Shown: one piece after another, positions 1 to 5,877 of the stretch | Position numbering within the stretch: position 1 is the first letter of the stretch | Layout: each line of letters starts with the position of its first letter | NCBI GenBank assembly: GCA_029858925.1 | Contig: JAOUEB010000098.1 | Coordinates: forward strand, 1 to 5,877 | Reading direction: 5' to 3' | Length of the DNA: 5,877 bases | Origin: Nitrospira sp. | GTDB taxonomy: Bacteria; Nitrospirota; Nitrospiria; Nitrospirales; Nitrospiraceae | Program-made: the position numbers and the translations under genes | The notes under the pieces: generated by a model | Told to the model about the DNA's origin: nothing | Databases searched by the model: none | Seen by the model: the letters and a program-made list of their open reading frames with translations, nothing else

Positions 1-1
1 G

Positions 2-769
2 GTTGAAGAAGCGGTGGCATCGGGCATCGAAGACATCATCATCATCACAGGCAGAGGCAAGCGGGCCATTGAGGACCACTTCGATCGCTCAGTAGAGCTC
101 GAAGAGAACCTGAAAGGCGCAGGCAAGAGCCAGATCCTGCATCAGATCCGGCAGATTTCAAACCTGGCGAACTTCTGTTACGTGCGCCAATCGGAAGCGC
201 TGGGCTTGGGACATGCCGTCCTGTGCGCGCAACACCTGATCGGCGACGAACCGTTTGCCGTGATTCTTGGCGACGAAATCATCGATGCCGCGATGCCGGG
301 GCTCGCCCAATTGATTCACGTCTATACCAAACGCCGTGGCGCGGTCCTCGGCGTGCAGAACGTTCCGAAACAGGATGTGAGCCGGTACGGCATTGTGACG
401 CCCAAACGGCTTGCCGAAGGACTGCACCGCGTAGAAAATGTGGTGGAGAAACCGTCGCCGGCCGATGCGCCGTCCACGCTGGCTGTGATCGGCCGATACG
501 TCCTTCCGCCGGAGATTTTCCCCATCTTGCGGAAAACCGTTCCAGGGAAAAACGGGGAAATTCAGTTGACCGACGCGCTCAGAGAACTGGCGAGGAAATC
601 GCCGATGTTCGCCCAGGAAATTAAAGGACAGCGGCACGACGCTGGAGACAAGTTGGGATTTCTGATCGCGACCGTCGAGTTCGCGCTCAAGAACCCCTCG
701 TTGGGAGCCGACTTCAGCGAGTATCTTGTGTCACGCACACGCATGATTGCAAACGACCGGCGCAAGTAG
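2..769 (+). CDS. galU: UTP-glucose-1-phosphate uridylyltransferase, 5'-truncated
   Basis: This enzyme makes UDP-glucose and pyrophosphate from UTP and glucose-1-phosphate in the cytoplasm, supplying sugar nucleotides for envelope polysaccharides and galactose metabolism. The reading frame is already open at base 2 (it reads VEEAVASGIEDII), so the gene begins upstream; the GTG at 14 is an internal valine codon, not a start. About 255 residues are visible. Bacterial GalU/GtaB proteins have roughly 290-300, so about 45 N-terminal residues are missing, including the GxGTR nucleotide-binding loop. Visible family motifs, in order, are GRGKRAIEDHFD (near 50-85), LGLGHAVLCA (near 200-230), VILGDEIID with the probable metal-binding Asp (260-286), VVEKP (440-454), GEIQLTDA (554-577) and HDAGDKLGF (from 635). 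It ends at TAG 767-769, with lon 108 bases downstream on the same strand. The match to GalU is strong along the whole visible length; only the missing N-terminus leaves doubt about activity. Confidence 0.95.
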   Translation, partial: VEEAVASGIEDIIIITGRGKRAIEDHFDRSVELEENLKGAGKSQILHQIRQISNLANFCYVRQSEALGLGHAVLCAQHLIGDEPFAVILGDEIIDAAMPGLAQLIHVYTKRRGAVLGVQNVPKQDVSRYGIVTPKRLAEGLHRVENVVEKPSPADAPSTLAVIGRYVLPPEIFPILRKTVPGKNGEIQLTDALRELARKSPMFAQEIKGQRHDAGDKLGFLIATVEFALKNPSLGADFSEYLVSRTRMIANDRRK

Positions 770-858
770 GAATCATCGGGACTTCGTCTGCGCTGATTGC
801 GAACCCTCAGTCACGGCAGGCCTCGATCGGATTCCGAGAGAGCCAGGAAAAACAGGGC

Positions 859-866
859 AGGAAGGG
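859..866 (+). promoter_or_regulatory. Shine-Dalgarno sequence for lon
   Basis: AGGAAGGG lies 11 bases upstream of the ATG at 878 and is the only purine-rich ribosome-binding site in the galU-lon gap. It decides the lon start: the frame is open back to a TTG at 797, but that codon has no such site and would add 27 Arg-rich residues unlike any Lon N-terminus. The rest of 770-877 shows no clear -35/-10 pair and no hairpin with a T-run, so lon may be read through from galU. Confidence 0.65.
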
Positions 867-877
867 ATGGGCATCGG

Positions 878-3394
878 ATGACCGACACGAACGAACAAGA
901 GCTCCAGCCACCGCAAAATGTTGAGATTCCGGCCCAGCTTCCGCTGTTGCCTGTCCGCGACATCGTCATCTTCCCCTATATGGTGCTCCCGCTCTTCGTC
1001 GGACGAGACATGTCGATCAAGGCGATTGAGGCGGCCCTCGCCGGCAACCGGATGATCTTTCTGGCCACGCAAAAAGCCCTTGATGTCGAGAACCCCGAGC
1101 CCGGAGACATCCACGAGATCGGCACCGTCGGCATTATCATGCGCATGCTGAAGCTGCCGGACGAGCGAGTCAAAATTCTGGTGCAGGGGGTCGCAAAAGC
1201 CAAGATCGCCAAATATATTCAAACCGATCCCTATTACTCCGTCCGAATCGACAAACTCCCTGACAGCAAGCCAGCAGCGACTTCGCTCGAAGCCGAAGCG
1301 GTCATGCGCACGGTGAAGGAGCAGATCGAACGAATCGTCAGTTTGGGCAAGGTCCTGATTCCCGATGTCATGGTCGTCATTGAAAATCTCGAAGACCCGG
1401 GGCGCCTGGCAGACATGGTGGCATCGAATCTGGGACTCAAAGTCGACGTGACTCAGGCTGTGCTGGAGAGCCACGATCCGATCCAACGTCTTCGCCGGGT
1501 CAGCGACATCCTCGGCAAGGAAATCGAAGTCTTGTCCATGCAGCAAAAGATCCAAGCGCAAGCCAAAGGCGAGATGGACAAGACCCAGCGCGAGTACTTC
1601 TTGCGCGAACAGCTGAAGGCCATTCAAAAAGAACTGGGCGAATTGGACGAACGGGCCGAAGAAGTCACCGAATTTCGTAAACGCATTAAAGACGTCAAGA
1701 TGCCGGACAAGGTGCTGAAGGAAGCCGAAAAACAGCTGAAGCGCCTGGAAAAGATGCACCCGGACACGGCCGAATCCTCGACGGTTCGCACCTATCTCGA
1801 ATGGATGGTGGAACTGCCTTGGTCGAAGCGATCGAAAGACAATCTCGACCTGAAAGCCGCATCTGCGGTGCTGAACAAGGACCACTACGACCTCGAAAAG
1901 GTCAAGGAGCGGATTCTGGAGTACCTGGCCGTCCGCAAACTCAAAGAGAAGATGAAAGGTCCTATCCTCTGTTTTGTCGGCCCGCCGGGAGTGGGCAAAA
2001 CGTCCCTGGGAAAATCGATCGCGCGCGCATTAGGGCGTGAGTTCGTGCGCATCAGTCTGGGCGGGGTCCGGGATGAGGCGGAAATCCGCGGCCATCGCCG
2101 TACCTACGTCGGGGCATTGCCCGGCCGCATCATCCAGGGTATGAAGCAAGCGGGCACCAGCAACCCGGTGTTCATGCTGGACGAAGTGGACAAAGTCGGC
2201 ATGGATTTCCGAGGCGACCCCTCCGCGGCGCTGCTCGAAGTGCTCGACCCGGAACAAAACAGCGCCTTCACGGACCACTATCTGGGAGTCCCCTTCGACC
2301 TGACCGAGGTCATGTTCATCACCACCGCGAATTTGATCGATCCGATTCTCCCTGCCCTGCGCGATCGCATGGAGATCATCGAGATCCCGGGCTACACGGA
2401 AGAAGAAAAGCTCGGCATCGCACAAAAGTACTTGATCCCACGCCAACTGGAAGAACACGGGATCACGAGCAAACATGTCCAGATCGACGAGGCGGCCCTG
2501 AGGAACATCATCGTCCATTACACGCGGGAAGCCGGGGTGCGGAGTCTCGAACGCGAGATCGCCAATGTCATGCGCAAGGTCGCCAAGAAGGTCGCAGAAG
2601 GCAAGGGCCAGGGGTTCCCGGTCGCTGAGGCGAATCTTCATAAATACCTGGGAGTGCCCAAGTACGTGCCAGAAGCCGAATTGGAGAAGGATGAAGTCGG
2701 GGTGGCAACCGGTCTGGCGTGGACTGAAGCGGGCGGCGACGTGCTGTACATCGAAGCGACTGCCATGAAAGGGAAAGGCCACCTGACCCTGACGGGCCAC
2801 TTGGGCGATGTCATGAAAGAATCGGCCCAGGCGGCGCTCAGCTATGTCCGTTCACGCGAGAAAACGTTGAACATTAACCCCGATATGTTCAGCAAACAAG
2901 ATCTGCACATTCATGTTCCGGCCGGCGCCATTCCCAAAGACGGCCCCTCTGCCGGGATCACCATGGCGACCGCCATCGCCTCGGCGCTCTCCGGAATTCC
3001 AGCCAGACGAGATCTCGCCATGACCGGAGAAATCACCTTGCGCGGGCGCGTCCTTCCGATCGGCGGGCTCAAGGAAAAAATTCTGGCCGCCAAGAGAGCT
3101 AGGCTGACGACGGTTATCCTGCCGCTACGCAACAAGAAGGATCTCGAAGAAATCCCCAAGCACCTCCTGAAGGGCATTCAATTGTCGTTTGCCGACACGA
3201 TGGACGACGTGATGAAGATCGCCCTTCGGAGAAAAACGCCGGCTGCGCCGGCAAAAAAACACTCGCCGTCCTCCGCCCCACCGGCCCATTCCAAACCGAC
3301 CCATTCTGGAAAACGAAAGCGGGACGGGCGCGCACGAGAGATCCCGGCGACCCTGATGCCGCGCCAACTCACACGCTTAGACTCGCCCGCATGA
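878..3394 (+). CDS. lon: ATP-dependent Lon protease (protease La)
   Basis: Lon is a cytoplasmic homohexameric AAA+ serine protease that unfolds and degrades damaged and short-lived regulatory proteins. The 838-residue product has the LonA layout: N-terminal substrate-recognition domain (about 20-212, starting [20 protein letters not shown]), a helical linker containing [16 protein letters not shown] (240-255), the AAA+ module, and the C-terminal protease domain (about 607-783). Walker A is GPPGVGKT (368-375), Walker B is VFMLDEVDK (431-439), sensor-1 Asn is N485 in TTAN, and the probable arginine finger is R497 in RDRMEI. The catalytic dyad is S691 in DGPSAG and K734 in GGLKEK, matching E. 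coli S679 and K722 with a constant offset of 12, so the enzyme should be active. The ATG at 878 is preferred because of the Shine-Dalgarno at 859-866. Unlike E. coli Lon (784 residues), it continues for about 55 residues (784-838) rich in Lys, Arg, Pro, Ala and His, probably disordered. I see no heat-shock operator upstream. Confidence 0.97.
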   Translation: MTDTNEQELQPPQNVEIPAQLPLLPVRDIVIFPYMVLPLFVGRDMSIKAIEAALAGNRMIFLATQKALDVENPEPGDIHEIGTVGIIMRMLKLPDERVKILVQGVAKAKIAKYIQTDPYYSVRIDKLPDSKPAATSLEAEAVMRTVKEQIERIVSLGKVLIPDVMVVIENLEDPGRLADMVASNLGLKVDVTQAVLESHDPIQRLRRVSDILGKEIEVLSMQQKIQAQAKGEMDKTQREYFLREQLKAIQKELGELDERAEEVTEFRKRIKDVKMPDKVLKEAEKQLKRLEKMHPDTAESSTVRTYLEWMVELPWSKRSKDNLDLKAASAVLNKDHYDLEKVKERILEYLAVRKLKEKMKGPILCFVGPPGVGKTSLGKSIARALGREFVRISLGGVRDEAEIRGHRRTYVGALPGRIIQGMKQAGTSNPVFMLDEVDKVGMDFRGDPSAALLEVLDPEQNSAFTDHYLGVPFDLTEVMFITTANLIDPILPALRDRMEIIEIPGYTEEEKLGIAQKYLIPRQLEEHGITSKHVQIDEAALRNIIVHYTREAGVRSLEREIANVMRKVAKKVAEGKGQGFPVAEANLHKYLGVPKYVPEAELEKDEVGVATGLAWTEAGGDVLYIEATAMKGKGHLTLTGHLGDVMKESAQAALSYVRSREKTLNINPDMFSKQDLHIHVPAGAIPKDGPSAGITMATAIASALSGIPARRDLAMTGEITLRGRVLPIGGLKEKILAAKRARLTTVILPLRNKKDLEEIPKHLLKGIQLSFADTMDDVMKIALRRKTPAAPAKKHSPSSAPPAHSKPTHSGKRKRDGRAREIPATLMPRQLTRLDSPA

Positions 3395-3612
3395 TTCATG
3401 AGCACTTCTGCTGTAATCGTCCATCTCTGCGAGCCGAGACGCAGTCAATCCGTTCCTATGGAGAATGGAGTTTGTGGTTACGGGTTTCATGTTTCGTGAC
3501 GTCAGGAGCTACAATCCGAACACGCGAAACCAGGAACTCGAAACCCGAAACATTCCCCAGGTTCTTTGGAACGCGATGTCGCGACGAACTGAATACTGCG
3601 GGCCAGCTGTGA
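3391..3612 (+). other. Doubtful 73-codon ORF filling the lon-thiL gap
   Basis: This frame starts at an ATG overlapping the lon stop (ATGA, 3391-3394) and ends at a TGA overlapping the proposed GTG start of thiL (GTGA, 3609-3612), an arrangement typical of translationally coupled genes. Against its being a gene: I recognise no family; the middle (TRETRNSKPETFP) is simply the translation of the GAAAC-rich repeat at 3481-3553; it uses codons such as TTA, CGA and GGA more freely than the neighbouring genes; and there is no Shine-Dalgarno ahead of the ATG. The product would be basic with scattered Trp and Cys and no clear membrane segment. It is most likely non-coding spacer that happens to be open, or a short ORF whose translation carries ribosomes to thiL. 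Confidence 0.15.
3481..3553. repeat. Nested inverted-repeat element with GAAAC/GTTTC words
   Basis: The left arm carries CGGGTTTC (3481-3488) and ATGTTTCG (3489-3496). The right side carries CGAAAC three times (3525-3530, 3539-3544, 3546-3551). CGGGTTTC is the exact reverse complement of GAAACCCG at 3540-3547, and ATGTTTCG is the exact reverse complement of CGAAACAT at 3546-3553, so two alternative 8-bp pairings compete, with a third inner pairing of GTTTCG (3491-3496) to CGAAAC (3525-3530). No T-run follows, so it is not a standard intrinsic terminator. It looks like an interspersed intergenic repeat of the REP type, possibly acting on mRNA stability or partial transcription arrest after lon. 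Only one copy is in the window, so the claim that it is dispersed in the genome is inference. Confidence 0.5.
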
Positions 3613-4655
3613 CCATTCGGAAGGCCCAGCCCCGCATTCAAGAATTCGCTCTGATCAGAGCCCTCGCGCGTCGATTCGCCAGAAACACCTCGCAGCTCGT
3701 GCAGGGCATCGGCGACGATGCCGCCGTCATTGCGGCGCCGGCGCCTGGGTGGTGGCATGTGACAACGGATCTGCTCGCCGAAGGCGTGCACTTCGATCTA
3801 CGGACGGCCTCGGCCGAATCGGTGGGCTATCGGGCCGCCATCGCCAACCTCAGCGATATTGCGGCAATGGGAGCATCTCCCCGCTATCTGCTCATCTCGC
3901 TCGCCGCTCCGAGGACATTCACGCCGGCGCGTATCTTTGAACTCTATGAAGGCCTCATGCAGGCCTGCCGTCTTCATGGCGTCGCACTCATCGGAGGCGA
4001 TACCTCGTCCTCCAGGGCCGGAGTCTTCGTGAGCATCACCCTCATCGGCACAACGATATCGGGGCGGGCTCTTTTCCGCCGCGGCGCCCATGTCGGAGAC
4101 TCTATCTACGTGACGGGAACCTTGGGGGACTCACTGGCCGGCCTGCAACTCTTGACGAACGCCAAATCGAACCGTTCCACGCTACGGCCCTTTGCCCCGC
4201 TTCGTAAACCCCATCGGGACTTTCTGGTCCAGCGCCACCTCCGCCCAACGGCTCGGATCGGTGAAGGACAGTGGTTGAACAGCGCGAGGCTCGCGACCGC
4301 CGCCATCGATCTGTCTGACGGCCTGTCCGGCGACCTTCGGCACATCTGCGAAGAGAGCCGCGTGGGAGCGGAAATCGATCTCAGCGCGATTCCCATTTCG
4401 CCCGCCTGCTCTGCCTATGCCGAAAGCCGACACCTTCGCCCTGTCCAGTTGGCGCTCACAGGGGGGGAAGACTACGAACTTCTCTTCACGGCTCCCCCGG
4501 CAAAACACTCTGCCATCGAACGGCAGGCCCGCGCGCACGGGTCTCAGATCACACGCATCGGCAGAATTCGCGCCAGACGGTTTGGGATGCAGATGAAAAC
4601 CACCGACGGCACGATGCGGCCGATTCCCATGAGCAGTTACGAACACTTCCGCTGA
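3609..4655 (+). CDS. thiL: Thiamine-monophosphate kinase
   Basis: ThiL phosphorylates thiamine monophosphate with ATP to thiamine diphosphate, the active cofactor, in the cytoplasm. The sequence follows the family closely (numbering from the GTG): QEFALIRALARRF at the N-terminus, GIGDDAAV with D36-D37, TTDLLAEGVHFD with D54, NLSDIAAMGA with D83, IGGDTSSS with D131, IDLSDGLSGDL with D234 and D237, GGEDYEL with D288, and a YEHF end. These acidic residues are the Mg-ATP and substrate ligands of the PurM/ThiL fold. The GTG at 3609 gives 348 residues (E. coli has 325) and a short lead before EFALI, as in E. coli ThiL. An ATG at 3576 with a nearby GGA is a possible alternative (359 residues). Starting further upstream, as at 3465, would translate the intergenic repeat and is unlikely. 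Its stop shares one base with the next ATG (TGATG), implying coupling. No other thiamine genes are nearby. Confidence 0.94.
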   Translation: MTIRKAQPRIQEFALIRALARRFARNTSQLVQGIGDDAAVIAAPAPGWWHVTTDLLAEGVHFDLRTASAESVGYRAAIANLSDIAAMGASPRYLLISLAAPRTFTPARIFELYEGLMQACRLHGVALIGGDTSSSRAGVFVSITLIGTTISGRALFRRGAHVGDSIYVTGTLGDSLAGLQLLTNAKSNRSTLRPFAPLRKPHRDFLVQRHLRPTARIGEGQWLNSARLATAAIDLSDGLSGDLRHICEESRVGAEIDLSAIPISPACSAYAESRHLRPVQLALTGGEDYELLFTAPPAKHSAIERQARAHGSQITRIGRIRARRFGMQMKTTDGTMRPIPMSSYEHFR

Positions 4656-5170
4656 TGCCCGATCAAAGCCCCCATCCTCCAACTTCGCGCAACCGATCGT
4701 TCCGGGCACTGCTGCGTCAAGTGCTGCACCTCCAAGAATCGCCGCAACGGACGGCCCTGGCGTTCGCGGTGGGAGTGTTGATCGCATTTTCCCCTGCCTA
4801 TGGCCTGCATACGGCCATGGTGGTATTTTGTACGTGGCTTTTCGGCCTCAATTTTCTGGCGCTTCTGGCCGGCGCCCTTGTCAACAATCCCTGGACCATC
4901 GTGCCTATTCTTGGAGCAACCTACTGGACCGGCGCTTGGTTGCTGGGACGGATGGAGACCCCGACATTCAACTGGGATGACCTCAGTTTCAGCGGCATCT
5001 ACCAGCAAGTCCTTCCCTACGTGGTTCCGTTCGCGCTCGGAGGATTGGTTCTGAGTGTAATCGGCGCGCTGGTGTCCTACCCGATTGCATATCGGCTGAT
5101 CCTCAGATACCGCTCCTCGCTTGGCGCCTCGGCAACCCCGCCATTGCCGCCCCACGACCAGGTGGGCTAA
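4655..5170 (+). CDS. DUF2062 domain membrane protein
   Basis: This is a 171-residue integral membrane protein of the uncharacterised DUF2062 family. After a polar, basic N-terminus (1-32) come hydrophobic stretches at about 33-50, 53-75 and 82-98, a polar loop containing TFNWDDLSF (about 100-116), and a long hydrophobic segment at about 118-146, followed by a basic, then Pro-rich tail. The hallmark motifs are SPAYGLHT (46-53) and NNPWT (77-81). No catalytic residues are known for the family; some members are fused to or lie near glycosyltransferases or lipid-related enzymes, so an envelope role is possible but unproved. Its ATG overlaps the thiL stop by one base and has no strong Shine-Dalgarno, so translation probably depends on ribosomes finishing thiL. 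The HD-domain gene follows after 14 bases. Family assignment is confident; function is unknown. Confidence 0.9.
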   Translation: MPDQSPHPPTSRNRSFRALLRQVLHLQESPQRTALAFAVGVLIAFSPAYGLHTAMVVFCTWLFGLNFLALLAGALVNNPWTIVPILGATYWTGAWLLGRMETPTFNWDDLSFSGIYQQVLPYVVPFALGGLVLSVIGALVSYPIAYRLILRYRSSLGASATPPLPPHDQVG

Positions 5171-5184
5171 GATGCTCGCCTATC

Positions 5185-5877
5185 ATGATTCCATCAGAAC
5201 GATCGAACGCGCCCTATGACGGATCGGCCTTGATTGCCGATCCCATTCACCGCTACATCTCGTTCACCGTTCCCTATGCCGATCCTGATCCCCACGAGCG
5301 CACCGAGAAAGATCTGATCGATTCGCCCTGGGTTCAACGGCTGCGCTATATTTACCAACTGCAAAGCGCCCGTTGGGTCTATCCCTCGGCTGAACACACG
5401 CGCTTTGTCCACTCACTCGGCACGATGCACGTGGCCGGACGATTCGCCCGCCATCTCTACCCGTTCCTCAAGAAAACCATCAATGATGTGCCATCGGCCA
5501 ACTACGTCGAAGAACTGCTGCGTGTGACCGCGCTGGTTCACGATATCGGCCACGGCCCGTTTTGCCATTTCTTCGATGAAAACTTTCTCCATGGCTTTCA
5601 CCTCACGCATGAAAAACTGGGGCAAATCATCATTCGGGAGTATCTGGGCCCCATCATCCGAAAAATTCGCCGAAGCCCGTCTGGCCCCTTTGCGAAGGGA
5701 GAAGAGTTGGACCCCGACCAGGTGGCGCATCTGATCCTCAAGGAGAAGGGGAAGGATAATTCACGGATTCCGCGTTGGCTGAACTTGCTCCAGCCTGTCA
5801 TCTCCGGCAGTTATACGGGAGACAATCTGGATTACGTTTTGCGGGATTCATACATGTGCGGCGTAGCTGTGGGACCC
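5185..5877 (+). CDS. HD-domain phosphohydrolase (COG1078/SAMHD1-like), 3'-truncated
   Basis: A probable metal-dependent phosphohydrolase, likely acting on nucleotides. The window holds the first 231 codons with no stop, and such proteins usually exceed 400 residues. The N-terminal DPIHRYISF and the stretch SPWVQRLRYIYQLQSARWVYP, then EHTRFVHSLGTMHVAG, are typical of COG1078. The metal-binding quartet is complete: H76 (RFVHSLG), H119-D120 (VHDIGHGPFCHFFDE) and D213 (GDNLDYVLRDSY). H123, H128 and H142 sit where SAMHD1 has its catalytic histidines, so hydrolase activity is plausible. The closest well-studied relatives are dNTP triphosphohydrolases, but this protein's substrate cannot be read from sequence. 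The ATG at 5185 has no good Shine-Dalgarno; a TTG at 5230, preceded by ACGGA at 6 bases' spacing, would start the protein as MIADPIHRYI and is a fair alternative. It sits 14 bases after the DUF2062 gene, apparently cotranscribed. Confidence 0.92.
   Translation, partial: MIPSERSNAPYDGSALIADPIHRYISFTVPYADPDPHERTEKDLIDSPWVQRLRYIYQLQSARWVYPSAEHTRFVHSLGTMHVAGRFARHLYPFLKKTINDVPSANYVEELLRVTALVHDIGHGPFCHFFDENFLHGFHLTHEKLGQIIIREYLGPIIRKIRRSPSGPFAKGEELDPDQVAHLILKEKGKDNSRIPRWLNLLQPVISGSYTGDNLDYVLRDSYMCGVAVGP

Noticed and set aside
822..838. Weak inverted repeat (CTCG...CGAG) in the galU-lon gap as a terminator
   Set aside because: The stem is only about 4 bp and no T-run follows.
797..877. In-frame N-terminal extension of lon from TTG 797
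   Set aside because: It lacks a ribosome-binding site and adds an Arg-rich segment unlike Lon N-termini; the ATG at 878 has AGGAAGGG at a workable distance.
867..881. Four-codon ORF (MGIG) ending in ATGA at the lon start
   Set aside because: It is too short to judge, overlaps the ribosome-site spacer, and such a pattern is expected by chance.
773..1885. Long open frame on the minus strand, opposite lon
   Set aside because: It is antisense to strongly conserved Lon sequence, has a His/Phe/Asp-rich composition typical of reverse-complemented GC-rich genes, and matches no family.
2030..2800. Second long minus-strand frame, opposite the Lon ATPase and protease domains
   Set aside because: It has the same shadow character, with no recognisable domain and no ribosome site seen.
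3497..3504. TGACGTCA palindrome as a regulator site
   Set aside because: An 8-base palindrome alone, inside the loop of the repeat and with no promoter elements nearby, is not enough to call an operator.
4461..4467. G7 run in thiL as a possible frameshift
   Set aside because: It encodes the conserved GGEDYEL motif, and the frame is correct on both sides, so there is no sign of a shift.

Overview
The window carries five protein-coding genes, all on the + strand and closely spaced. In order they are a 5'-truncated galU (UTP-glucose-1-phosphate uridylyltransferase), a complete lon (ATP-dependent protease La), a complete thiL (thiamine-monophosphate kinase), a small DUF2062 membrane protein, and a 3'-truncated HD-domain phosphohydrolase of the COG1078/SAMHD1-like type. 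The DNA is GC-rich, codon use looks uniform across the five genes, and all look like ordinary bacterial chromosomal genes. I see no phage, transposon, CRISPR or defence genes and no tRNA or rRNA. The gene set does not fix the taxon. The protein style, and an intergenic element rich in GAAAC/GTTTC words, make me think of Nitrospira or a relative; this is a low-confidence inference from memory.

Region by region: 2-769 is the last roughly 255 residues of GalU. The 108 bases at 770-877 hold a Shine-Dalgarno for lon and no convincing terminator or promoter. Positions 878-3394 encode an 838-residue Lon with every catalytic motif intact and a basic, Pro/Ala-rich C-terminal tail of about 55 residues. 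Positions 3395-3608 are the largest gap. It holds a nested inverted repeat (3481-3553), and a doubtful 73-codon ORF exactly fills the gap (3391-3612), overlapping lon by ATGA and the proposed thiL start by GTGA. thiL (3609-4655) shares one base with the DUF2062 gene (4655-5170), and the HD gene follows after 14 bases (5185 to the window end).

The spacing suggests one transcription unit, or two with a break between lon and thiL. The functions are mostly housekeeping: sugar-nucleotide supply for envelope polysaccharides, protein quality control, the last step of thiamine diphosphate synthesis, an uncharacterised membrane protein, and a probable nucleotide hydrolase. No shared pathway links them obviously.

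I found no convincing undescribed system. The parts that deserve a second look are all around the lon 3' end and the lon-thiL gap: the extra Lon tail, an A7 tract from which a -1 shift would stay open up to the thiL start, the repeat element, and the doubly overlapped small ORF.
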